Assembly: GCA_946404545.1 (NCBI GenBank)
Contig: CAMJDZ010000002.1
Location: forward strand, 1-64,000
Length of the DNA: 64,000 nt
Source of the DNA: an uncultured Candidatus Saccharibacteria bacterium
GTDB taxonomy: Bacteria; Patescibacteriota; Saccharimonadia; Saccharimonadales; Saccharimonadaceae
Direction: 5' to 3'
Shown: positions 14,878 to 22,960 of the stretch, piece after piece
Numbering within the stretch: position 1 is the stretch's first letter
Layout of the letters: every line of letters starts with the position of its first letter
The notes under the pieces: generated by a model
What the model saw: only the letters and a program-made list of their open reading frames with translations
The model's database searches: none
What the model was told of the DNA's origin: nothing
Translations under genes and position numbers: made by a program

Positions 14878-17619
14878 ATGGAGCACATTATTCATTTTCT
14901 TGCGACGCCGATTGTCTGGATTTCGATTGTTCTTATCCTTGCATTTTTGACTTACCGCAACTACAAAAAGCTAAATCGTCTCAAAGTCCTCAACGTGGAT
15001 TCTGTGCTTTTGATGCTCGAAATTCCAAAAGACAACGACAAAAAGGAGCTTAGCGCCGAGCAACTCTTCGCTTCGCTTCATGGTATTTTGCGCGATCGTA
15101 ACGAACTCAAACATTCTGGTGGCGTCCAGGAGCATTTGAGCTTCGAGATTGCTTCGACCGGCAACCAAATCCGTTTCTTTGTTTGGGTGCCAAAAGTTTT
15201 GCAAAGCTTCGTGGAAGGTCAGATTTATTCCCAGTATCCAAGCGTGCAAATCTACCGCATGAAGGAAGATTACTCTGATCGCCGCAACAAATACCCAGTT
15301 GCGTATAGCTCGGAAATTTCTTTAATTTACAACGACGCATTGCCAATTAAGACTTTTGAATCGTTCGAGGTCGACCCGCTCGCCGGTATCACTGGTACGC
15401 TCGCCAAACTCAATCCGAATGGCGGCGAAGAGCTTTGGATCCAGATTCTCACTCGCCCAATCGCCGACGATTGGCATACAAAGACCGACAAGTGGATTCA
15501 GAAAGTTAAAGCAGGGAAGAGCTTTAGTCTCGGCAGTATCGATTTTGGCTGGTTTGCCCAGCTTTTCGCAGCACTTTGGCGTCCGCCAGAGGGTGGCACG
15601 ACTAGCGAAGTAAAAGTCGAACTTTCCGACCGCGCCAAAACCCAGATTACTAAAGCCGAAGAAAAGGCTACTAAGCTCGGCTATGAAGTAAAGATTCGTC
15701 TCGCCTACGTTGGCCAAGACGAAGTCAATGCGAAGCTCAACATGCAGGGTCTCGTTGGTACTTTCAAGCAGTTCAACTCAACCAACCTTAACGGCTTCAA
15801 GATGAGCGGCGCCACCTTTGACAAGAGCGCGCTCGATGCTTATAAGCAGCGCCAGTTCACCGATCATGGCTTCATTTTGAATATCTCTGAGCTCGCCAGC
15901 GTCTATCACTTGCCACACATGAACGTGGAAACGCCAAACATCGTTTGGGCTTCCAGCAAGACCGCTGAGCCACCAGCCAAGCTTCCAATGCTTACCGGCA
16001 ACGCTAGCTTCGACGAGAACCTCTCCGCCTTCGGTCTCACCGACTTCCGCGGTATTAAACACCAGTTCGGCATGTATCGCCGCGACCGCAGTCGCCACGT
16101 CTATATTATCGGTCAGACCGGTTCCGGTAAGTCTGGTCTTTTGACGCTCTTTGGCCTTAGCGATATTTATCACAACCAGGGCTACTGTATCATCGATCCG
16201 CACGGCGACCTTGCCATGGATAACCTCAAGTTTATCCCAGAATCGCGCATCAAAGACGTCGTCTATTTCAACCCGGCCGATACGCAATATCCGATGGCGT
16301 TCAACCCGCTCGAAGTTTATGATCCAGCGCGCAAACCGAATATTTCTTCTGAAGTTATCGGCGTTTTGAAGCGCATGTTCGGCGACTCTTGGGGTCCACG
16401 TCTTGAGCATATTTTGCGCTACACTTTGCTCGCATTGCTCGATCGCCCACAAACTACTTTGCTCGATATTTCGCGCATGCTCACCGATAAGGAATTCCGC
16501 AAGGAAACGCTCGAATATTGTAAGGACGTCACCGTGCTTCAGTTCTGGAAGCAGGAGTTTGGTTCTTGGGGCGACAAGCAGGTGAACGAGTCCATCGCAC
16601 CAGTGCTCAACAAGGTCGGTGCCTTTACGGCCAACCCAATTATTCGTAATATTATCGGCCAGCCAAAGTCTAGCTTTGATGTCCGCAAGATTATGGACGA
16701 AGGCAAGATTCTCATCGTGAACCTTTCCAAGGGCCTTATCGGCGAAGATAACGCCGCCATCCTTGGCTCCTTCCTTGTCACGAAGGTTCAGCTCGCTGCT
16801 ATGAGCCGTAGCGACATTCCAAACATCGAAGATCGCCGTCCGTTCTATCTCTACGTCGACGAGTTCCAGAACTTCGCTACCGAATCCTTCTCGGTCATTC
16901 TTTCTGAGGCACGCAAATACGGCCTCAACCTTACCGTCGCCAACCAGTACACTAGCCAGATGACCGACGTCGTGCGCGACGCTGTCTTCGGTAACGTTGG
17001 TACGACGATTAGCTTCCGCGTTTCCGCCGATGATGCGCCAATTCTCTCGAAGCAATTTGAGCCAGTCTTTGAGGCGCAGGACCTCCTTAATCTCAACAAC
17101 CGCCACTTCGTTATCTCGATGATTATTAATGGCGAAAAGACTCCTGCCTTCTCAGCCACCACGCTCAGCATTCCAAAACCACCTAACGATTTGACACCAC
17201 AGATTATCCGTCAATCTCGCCTCAACTACGCTCGCAACCGCGCCGATGTTGAAGCCGAGATTCGCGAGAATATCGAGGCTGCGGACAAGTGGAAGAAGAA
17301 TCTTTCCGACTCTGGTCGCGAAGCCGGCGAACGCGGCGCGCAAATGCAGGGCACCAAGAAAGAAAAACCTGTTTTCGAATTCACGCCACAGGCCGAGTTC
17401 CGCAAGCAAAAAATCTCGCCTAACAACGCTGAGGGCGCCGAGAAGGGCCCTAGCCTCAAAGATCTTGGTAAATTAGTAGCTGCGACGCAGGAGAAGACTG
17501 CAAAGCCTGCAGATAAGCCTGCCGCAAAAGCTGCCCCGACTATCGAAAAGAAAGGTCGCAAGATTAGCTACCATAAGCATACCGATACGGGGAAGAACCA
17601 CGACAAGCCAGTCAAATAG
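14878..17619 (+). CDS. VirD4/TraG-like type IV secretion coupling ATPase
   Basis: 913 aa. N-terminal TM (about 5-24), a ~380-residue domain, then a FtsK/HerA-class motor: Walker A GQTGSGKS (412-419), IIDPHGDLA, Walker B LYVDEFQNF (D661-E662), and the SEARKYGLNLTVANQYTSQ segment typical of TraG/TrwB-like DNA-binding ATPases. The C-terminal ~130 residues are charged and low complexity. In CPR bacteria such ATPases accompany type IV pilus/secretion systems; no partner genes lie in the window. Leaderless: TGCTAAAAT, 6 nt, ATG. Confidence 0.85.
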   Translation: MEHIIHFLATPIVWISIVLILAFLTYRNYKKLNRLKVLNVDSVLLMLEIPKDNDKKELSAEQLFASLHGILRDRNELKHSGGVQEHLSFEIASTGNQIRFFVWVPKVLQSFVEGQIYSQYPSVQIYRMKEDYSDRRNKYPVAYSSEISLIYNDALPIKTFESFEVDPLAGITGTLAKLNPNGGEELWIQILTRPIADDWHTKTDKWIQKVKAGKSFSLGSIDFGWFAQLFAALWRPPEGGTTSEVKVELSDRAKTQITKAEEKATKLGYEVKIRLAYVGQDEVNAKLNMQGLVGTFKQFNSTNLNGFKMSGATFDKSALDAYKQRQFTDHGFILNISELASVYHLPHMNVETPNIVWASSKTAEPPAKLPMLTGNASFDENLSAFGLTDFRGIKHQFGMYRRDRSRHVYIIGQTGSGKSGLLTLFGLSDIYHNQGYCIIDPHGDLAMDNLKFIPESRIKDVVYFNPADTQYPMAFNPLEVYDPARKPNISSEVIGVLKRMFGDSWGPRLEHILRYTLLALLDRPQTTLLDISRMLTDKEFRKETLEYCKDVTVLQFWKQEFGSWGDKQVNESIAPVLNKVGAFTANPIIRNIIGQPKSSFDVRKIMDEGKILIVNLSKGLIGEDNAAILGSFLVTKVQLAAMSRSDIPNIEDRRPFYLYVDEFQNFATESFSVILSEARKYGLNLTVANQYTSQMTDVVRDAVFGNVGTTISFRVSADDAPILSKQFEPVFEAQDLLNLNNRHFVISMIINGEKTPAFSATTLSIPKPPNDLTPQIIRQSRLNYARNRADVEAEIRENIEAADKWKKNLSDSGREAGERGAQMQGTKKEKPVFEFTPQAEFRKQKISPNNAEGAEKGPSLKDLGKLVAATQEKTAKPADKPAAKAAPTIEKKGRKISYHKHTDTGKNHDKPVK

Positions 17620-17633
17620 CCATTCAGAATGGC

Positions 17634-17663
17634 CAAAAAAAGACGCCTTCGGGCGTCTTTTTT
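17634..17663. terminator. Bidirectional terminator
   Basis: AAAAAAAGACGCC-ttc-GGGCGTCTTTTTTT between convergent genes. A GCCATTC/GAATGGC hairpin sits just upstream. Confidence 0.88.
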
Positions 17664-18129
17664 ATAGACTCCCAGGACAATTATAATAAGTCCACTTCTT
17701 CTGGTAATCGTCAATGATATCGCTTACTTTCTTTTTGTGGTTCTGTTCAACCGTTGCGGCGTCGCTACACTGGCCATCAACACATCCATTCGGTTTTTGA
17801 AGCGCCACACCATATTCCTGATCTTCTTTGCGAATTTCAGCATGCATCTGTTCGCGTAGCACGTTGCAGGCACGCTGTTTTTCGATCGCCTTCTGGTTTT
17901 GTTCTTCGATGGTCGCAGGGGTTTGCATTTCTTCCTTTTTCTCGCCCTCAGCCGTTTCTTCCATTGCAGTCGTTTCTTTAGTTTCTTCTTCGGCAGCAGT
18001 AGTCTCTTCAGTTTGTTGCGGCTCTTCTGGGGTCGACTGCTTAATCTTCATCATTGCAAAAACCGTACCAGCGCCGGCGAGCAAAAATATCGCCACGAGT
18101 ACCGGAATCATGATTTTCTTATTTCGCAT
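17662..18129 (-). CDS. TM-anchored Thr/Glu-rich surface protein
   Basis: 155 aa. N-terminal TM (about 6-26), a Thr/Glu/Pro-rich stalk (~30-75), and a ~75-residue Cys-containing end (RACNVLREQM; NGCVDGQCSD; NCPGSL). No family recognised. The start chosen has AAGGA six bases upstream; another ATG lies 6 nt earlier. It overlaps the end of the upstream LPG-synthase-like gene, so the two are translationally coupled. Confidence 0.65.
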   Translation of the reverse strand: MRNKKIMIPVLVAIFLLAGAGTVFAMMKIKQSTPEEPQQTEETTAAEEETKETTAMEETAEGEKKEEMQTPATIEEQNQKAIEKQRACNVLREQMHAEIRKEDQEYGVALQKPNGCVDGQCSDAATVEQNHKKKVSDIIDDYQKKWTYYNCPGSL

Positions 18130-19168
18130 TACCATCCTTAGCGAGTTTCTCGGCTTTCTTCATCGCGCCCTTGCCATTGTAGACGTTAAAGGCGACCGCA
18201 CCGACAATCATTGGGAAATAATAGGTCAAACCGCGCCACAAAAGCACGAAGACGCTAAGCTCCGAGCCAGCCACGAATGGACCAAAGAAGCCCATGAAGC
18301 CCGCTTCCATGCCACCAGAAGCGCCAGGAATCGGCACATAGCAGCCCATCACGAAGACATAAGAGCTCGCCACGAAAGTATTAAGCACATTCAAATCATC
18401 TGCGCAGCCAATTGCGAGCGCAATGAAAATCGGCAAGAGATAATAGGCGATTAAACCGAGCACCTGATAAGCAACGCCGCGCGCAAAGACCTTCTTGTTA
18501 CGCAAAAGCGCCTGACCATTCTCGTAATAGTTTTGGCAGGCATCTTCCCAGCGCTTAATGCGTGCTTCCTTGTTGCGCACGAGGCCAAACTTCGAAAGAC
18601 CCGTGATAATCAATCGGATTACGCTACGGTTAAAGTTCTTTGAGAAGCTAATAAATAGCAACGCCAAAAGCACGACGAGGTTGATCACAAAGCCGGCTAC
18701 CATCATCGGCAAAAGCACCGGGATATACTGGAAAATATGGAAAATCTTATCGAGAATAATGCTCAAAATTGCTGTAAACATCAAGGCAATCTGGAACATC
18801 ATGTAGGCCTGTACCTCAATATTCGCCCCTGTTGAGAGCGGCACACCCTTCTTCTTGAGCTCATAAATCTGCATTGGCTGACCGCCAGATGACAGCGGCG
18901 TAATACCGCAGAAGAACTTATTGATCACGCCAAGATACAGCGCAAATCTAAACGTCACGTCCTTTTTATAGAGCTTGATAATCCCGTATGTCGAAAGAGT
19001 ATCGAAAGCCATGTAAATGCAGAACGCGAGCAGGGCAAGACAAAGCCAGCCGATGTTCGAACGGAACAGCGTTTCGACCACTTCATTGAAGTTATCTTTT
19101 AGGACATACCACAAAAAACCGACCGTAATCGCGAGGATAATCAAAACATTAAGCCACTTGTGCTTCAT
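18119..19168 (-). CDS. Lysylphosphatidylglycerol synthase TM / flippase-like protein
   Basis: 349 aa, about eight TM segments. It carries hallmarks of the LPG_synthase_TM (UPF0104) family: NKFFCGITPLSSGGQPMQIYELKKKGV, and PIPGASGGMEAGF near the C-terminus. Members move or modify membrane lipids or isoprenoid-linked sugars; the aminoacyltransferase half of MprF is absent, so a flippase-like role is more likely. TACAAT ends 7 nt before the ATG (leaderless). Confidence 0.85.
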   Translation of the reverse strand: MKHKWLNVLIILAITVGFLWYVLKDNFNEVVETLFRSNIGWLCLALLAFCIYMAFDTLSTYGIIKLYKKDVTFRFALYLGVINKFFCGITPLSSGGQPMQIYELKKKGVPLSTGANIEVQAYMMFQIALMFTAILSIILDKIFHIFQYIPVLLPMMVAGFVINLVVLLALLFISFSKNFNRSVIRLIITGLSKFGLVRNKEARIKRWEDACQNYYENGQALLRNKKVFARGVAYQVLGLIAYYLLPIFIALAIGCADDLNVLNTFVASSYVFVMGCYVPIPGASGGMEAGFMGFFGPFVAGSELSVFVLLWRGLTYYFPMIVGAVAFNVYNGKGAMKKAEKLAKDGNAK

Positions 19169-19173
19169 TTCTA

Positions 19174-20310
19174 TTATTGTATCACCTTTTTAAGCAAAGG
19201 CAGTTTACTAATTGCCCAAGTCACAATCAAGCTCGTAATGTAAATCGGAACGGTGCAGAGCAGAAGAATCCAGAGAGGCTGGCTTCCCTGTTCGATAATG
19301 CGATAAAGGATAAAATCGACGAGCGCAACGTGTACGAGATAGACGCCAAGGCTGTGTTTTGCCATGAAGCCGAGCAACTTTGGCAACCGCTTTGCTCTCC
19401 TGAAGAGTTGTTTAATAAGAATGAACAGCCCTGCACTGTACGCCAGGATCCCGATATTAATATTCTGCGAGTCCGCACCTACGCCACCAAGGCCGAAAGC
19501 GCGTGCGCTTTGTAGGCTAAATACGAAGGCATATAGCGCACCCAAAGCGCCCAGAACGTAGACAATACGCCTCCAGACCCTACCGACGCCGTAGGTATGG
19601 ATATAGTGGCCCAAAACGAAGTAAATCACAAACTTGAGCCCCAATTTGCCAGCTAGATAGCCAAATAGATCCGTCATGCCGCGTAATGCGCCCAAAACCG
19701 CCGGATTACCACTCGGATGCTGCGCTGCAATCAATTCGAAATTTCCGCCGAGGCTGGGCAGGGCAAAACAAAAGACAATTCCCAGCATCAAGAAATACTC
19801 GGTTAACGCCCTGCTCTCTGTAATTTTGCGCAAGCAGGGAACTAACAAGTACATCATTAGGAGCATCAAGATGAACCACATATGGTAATGATGCATGCCG
19901 AATAATTCGCTAAAGAACAGACTCGTCCGCTGCTCCGCGCTCACACCCTGCGCCGCGAAGATATACCCTAGAACCGCGTAAATCACCGTCCACGCAACGT
20001 AAATCAAGGCGAGTCTTAGTATATACTTCCGGAAATGCTTCTTAAAATCGAATCTGCGACGCCTGTCCAGGAATAATGCGCCAGAAATCATCACGAAGAT
20101 TGGCACGGCAACCTGACATATTGTGTTGATTGCCTGGATGCCCATATAACGACCGCTCCAAAAATCCGGATTTGAACCCAGCTTACAGGACGTATGGACC
20201 ATAATCACCAAAATCGGCGCCAAGGCCCTTAATATGTCAAAATACAAAATTCGCGGCTTCTCAGCCGTTTTTCGCCCACCGCCAGACTGTTTATGCGTCT
20301 TGGCGCCCAT
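19174..20310 (-). CDS. Acyltransferase family 3 (OafA/YrhL-like) membrane protein
   Basis: 378 aa, about ten TM segments. Family 3 signatures: ILYFDILRALAPILVIMVHTS at the N-terminus (catalytic-type His) and FLDRRRRFDFKKHFRKYILRL. Such enzymes O-acylate surface glycans, which suits the nearby glycosyltransferases. TTTGGAGG precedes the chosen ATG; TATGCTAAAAT (20332-20342, minus) is the likely promoter. The 11-bp repeat array begins about 55 bp upstream of that promoter. Confidence 0.85.
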   Translation of the reverse strand: MGAKTHKQSGGGRKTAEKPRILYFDILRALAPILVIMVHTSCKLGSNPDFWSGRYMGIQAINTICQVAVPIFVMISGALFLDRRRRFDFKKHFRKYILRLALIYVAWTVIYAVLGYIFAAQGVSAEQRTSLFFSELFGMHHYHMWFILMLLMMYLLVPCLRKITESRALTEYFLMLGIVFCFALPSLGGNFELIAAQHPSGNPAVLGALRGMTDLFGYLAGKLGLKFVIYFVLGHYIHTYGVGRVWRRIVYVLGALGALYAFVFSLQSARAFGLGGVGADSQNINIGILAYSAGLFILIKQLFRRAKRLPKLLGFMAKHSLGVYLVHVALVDFILYRIIEQGSQPLWILLLCTVPIYITSLIVTWAISKLPLLKKVIQ

Positions 20311-20396
20311 AATTACCTCCAAATTATTTTTATTTTAGCATAAAAACTTTTGCGACGCTGCAATTCTTTTGGCAAATAGGGAAGTAATAGGGCAAT

Positions 20397-20529
20397 AATC
20401 CCCTGTTCCACCCCTGTTAAATCTAGCCCAATACCCTTTTTGACCCCTGTTAATACCCTCTTCCACCCCTGTTAGAATAGCAGATCACCCCTGTTCTACC
20501 CCTGTTATAGCAGATAGGCTACCTCTGTT
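20397..20529. repeat. Tandem 11-bp repeat array, consensus NNACCCCTGTT
   Basis: CCCCTGTT starts at 20400, 20411, 20444, 20466, 20488 and 20499, with CCTCTGTT at 20522. Degenerate units ACCCTTTT (20433) and ACCCTCTT (20455) fill two gaps. Spacings are 11, 22 or 33 bp (last 23), so all copies sit on the same helix face. Interposed units resemble ATAGCAGAT. No similar array is seen elsewhere in the window, although single CACCCCTGTT/CTACCCCTGTT copies occur at 33.99 and 62.96 kb. Confidence 0.85.
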
Positions 20530-21216
20530 AGTGAGGCAAATGGGCCCACAGGAGGCCCTAGAACGCGTCAGAACCGCCGAGACAATAGAATACACGTAAA
20601 TATAAGCAGAAGCGGGAAGCAGCGCGAAATAAAGGGCATACACGGCAAAAAGACGGCCGGGCAGCAAATTATAAGCATAAACGGGATGAGCGTATACTCG
20701 TCTTTTGCCTTAATATCCAATGTCGCACAATACATATTTTACGACTTATATATAGGCGGCCTGGGTCATATAAGCAATTAGCTCTTCTGGCGCAGTAGGG
20801 CTAGCCCGCCAGCTAAGCATTCGCCTATTAATACGTATTCTCATCTATTACGCGCTGTCGATCGCGCTACGCACACCAACAACTGCTCCCCGAAAAATAA
20901 TCCCGGGGGAGTAGCTGAAAGTGGTCCTCAGAAGTGCTAGATTTGACACGTTTTTAGTCACAAATCGCCGCCACCCCTGTAAATTTACATATTACAACAT
21001 ATTTTTGTGCAATTTTGTCAATAGCGACCCCTTGTGAAAACTTGACTTTTCCACAATTTTCACGCATCGTTGTAATTTTTTCACGACTCCCCTGCCCATT
21101 TGACTTTTTCACAATTGCATTGCGAAATATGGATTTTCTGCCCTCTCCCCTGTTCGGTGCCTATATAATTCCAACCGAACAAAAACCGAACATTAGGGGA
21201 TTAATAGGGGAGTCAT
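20530..21216. other. Gene-free AT-rich spacer with short repeats
   Basis: No convincing gene. Visible elements: a hairpin CTGGCG..GGGC/GCCC..CGCCAG (about 20789-20814); CTCCCC/GGGGGAG hairpin (20886-20912); two copies of TTGACTTTTYCACAATT (21042-21058 and 21100-21116) that include DnaA-box-like TTTTCCACA and TTTTTCACA; and CCGAACA boxes (21151-21157 reversed, 21175-21181, 21186-21192) around TATATAAT. A minus-strand TGCTTATAAT (about 20670) could start a transcript. This may be a regulatory or replication-related region. Confidence 0.5.
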
Positions 21217-21219
21217 CCC

Positions 21220-21867
21220 CTATTTGTAGTAAGCCTTGCCCTCTACGCGCAAATCGACGTATTCGGCTTTCTTCTCTTTACCGTCGAGGTAACGCATCAT
21301 GCGCGAGGCGTCTTCGATCTGGACTGTACTGCCCCGCTCGAGCGTCATCTTATAATACTCGGTTCTACCCTTGAAATAGACTAATACTTCACGCGCCATC
21401 TGGAACGGTAATACTACGTGATCAATCTCGAGATTAAAATCCTTCGCATCGGCCTCTAGGCGCGCCACAAAAACCTTTGCGCGCTGCGACACGTTCTGGC
21501 CAGCATTCTCATCGACAATCGGAACCGTCGGCTCCATTGGGTTTGCTTGCTTCATCTGCGCCAAACGCTCCTCGTGCAAATCATTCAAATAGCGTGCAAT
21601 ACAAAGGCTCAAACCCCCAAGCGCCAACAAAATCAGAATCACAATAATAGCATTACGGCGCTGGCGTTTCTTACGTAAAGCAATGTGCTCGAGGTTACGC
21701 TGACGAGCCGGGTTGCTCGTGCCAGCAATCGTCTTGCCAACCCGCCAAGCCTCAGACGATTGATGCTCGGTCTTTTCTGGTTCACGCTGGGCACGGCGAC
21801 GGCTGACCGGTTTTTCTACCGGCTTGCTTTCTCTCTTATAATTCGTGTTACCGCCCCATTGTTTCAT
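21220..21867 (-). CDS. FtsQ/DivIB-like minimal division protein
   Basis: 215 aa. Long basic cytoplasmic N-terminus (Arg/Lys-rich, 1-71), one TM (~73-90), ~125 exposed residues. The end reads MMRYLDGKEKKAEYVDLRVEGKAYYK, the YxDLR-x-G pattern that closes FtsQ/DivIB proteins. A standard POTRA domain is not obvious. It follows pgk by 1 nt (TAG a ATG), so it is probably cotranscribed with glycolytic genes. FtsQ assignment is an inference from topology plus the terminal motif. Confidence 0.55.
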   Translation of the reverse strand: MKQWGGNTNYKRESKPVEKPVSRRRAQREPEKTEHQSSEAWRVGKTIAGTSNPARQRNLEHIALRKKRQRRNAIIVILILLALGGLSLCIARYLNDLHEERLAQMKQANPMEPTVPIVDENAGQNVSQRAKVFVARLEADAKDFNLEIDHVVLPFQMAREVLVYFKGRTEYYKMTLERGSTVQIEDASRMMRYLDGKEKKAEYVDLRVEGKAYYK

Positions 21868-21868
21868 T

Positions 21869-22942
21869 CTATTTGTCCTGCAAAATCTCTAAGCCCGGCA
21901 ACTTCTTGCCCGACAATAATTCCAAACTGGCACCGCCGCCAGTCGAAAGCAAATTAAACTCAAGACCTTTTTCCGTCTCAAGCAAACTCTCGACGAAGCC
22001 AACCGTATCGCCGCCACCAATAATCGTCGTAGCTTTACTGGCACCCATCATGCGCGCCACGGCAAGCGAACCAGCCGCAAACTCTTCGTCCTCAACTTTA
22101 CCCATCGTACCGTTCCAGACAATCGTCTTTGCGTTCGCAATCATATTCTCAATCGCACCAACGCTCTTCGGGCCAATATCAAGTCTCAAGCCATCAGCAT
22201 CGCAAACGAAATCTTCCGCCACATAGATCTTTTTATCGGCACTCTTGTAGCCATCCGCCGCAATTTTGCCACCAACAGCAATCTGATCCGCAATCGGCAA
22301 AAACTTCTCAATCAAAGGCTGTTTGTCGTCAACTTTTGCGCCACCAACAATTACCAAGAGCGGACGCTCTGGCTTAGTAATTGCAGCTTCGAGATTCGAA
22401 ACCTCTTTCTCGACCAAGAAACCCGCTACGGCCGGCAGAAGCTTTGCGATCGCATCGGTCGAAGCATGCGCGCGGTGAATCACTGCAAAACCGTCCTGAA
22501 CAAAAAGCTCTGCGCCAGTCGACTCGACAATCTGCTTCGCAAACTCAGCCGAGTTTTCTTCCTCGTCTGGTACATAGCGCAAATTCTCAAGCAAAATCAC
22601 GCCACCTTCCGGCAAAGCATCAACAGCATCCTTCGTTGCTGGACCATAAATCATGTTCGAAAAACGAACTTCCGTACCCGACAAAAGCTCCGCCAAGCGC
22701 TCTTTGCAAGGCTCAAGCGACAGCTCTGGTACATAGGTGCCGTCTGGACGGCCGAGGTGAGACATTAGAATCACTTTGCGTGCGCCATTCTCAAGCAAAT
22801 ACTTGATTGTCGGCAAGCTCGCCACAATGCGCGCATCATTCGTAATCTTGCCCTTTTCAAGCGGCACGTTATAATCAACGCGCACGAGCACATTTTTGCC
22901 TACGACTTCTACGTCGCGAATGGTCTTTTTTCTAAAATCCAC
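21869..22942 (-). CDS. pgk: Phosphoglycerate kinase (compact)
   Basis: 357 aa against the usual ~390-400. It converts 1,3-bisphosphoglycerate + ADP to 3-phosphoglycerate + ATP. Signatures: VLVRVDYNVPL, SHLGRP, LLENLRY, HRAHAST, IVGGAKVDDKQ, KTIVWNGTMGKVED, and TIIGGGDTV near the C-terminus. Shortening falls between the GGAKV helix and VAEDFV, where the normal linker is reduced. AAGAGGTGG precedes the ATG; it lies 18 bp after pyk on the same strand. Confidence 0.95.
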   Translation of the reverse strand: MDFRKKTIRDVEVVGKNVLVRVDYNVPLEKGKITNDARIVASLPTIKYLLENGARKVILMSHLGRPDGTYVPELSLEPCKERLAELLSGTEVRFSNMIYGPATKDAVDALPEGGVILLENLRYVPDEEENSAEFAKQIVESTGAELFVQDGFAVIHRAHASTDAIAKLLPAVAGFLVEKEVSNLEAAITKPERPLLVIVGGAKVDDKQPLIEKFLPIADQIAVGGKIAADGYKSADKKIYVAEDFVCDADGLRLDIGPKSVGAIENMIANAKTIVWNGTMGKVEDEEFAAGSLAVARMMGASKATTIIGGGDTVGFVESLLETEKGLEFNLLSTGGGASLELLSGKKLPGLEILQDK

Positions 22943-22960
22943 CTCTTTGCCCTTCCCTAA

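Noticed and set aside
15778..17106. 442-codon frame antisense to the VirD4-like gene
   Set aside because: Same shadow effect; the plus-strand frame has clear Walker motifs.
20485..20667. 60-codon hydrophobic minus-strand frame next to the 11-bp repeats
   Set aside because: Starts with TTG directly at a -10-like box, has no ribosome site and translates the repeat array itself.
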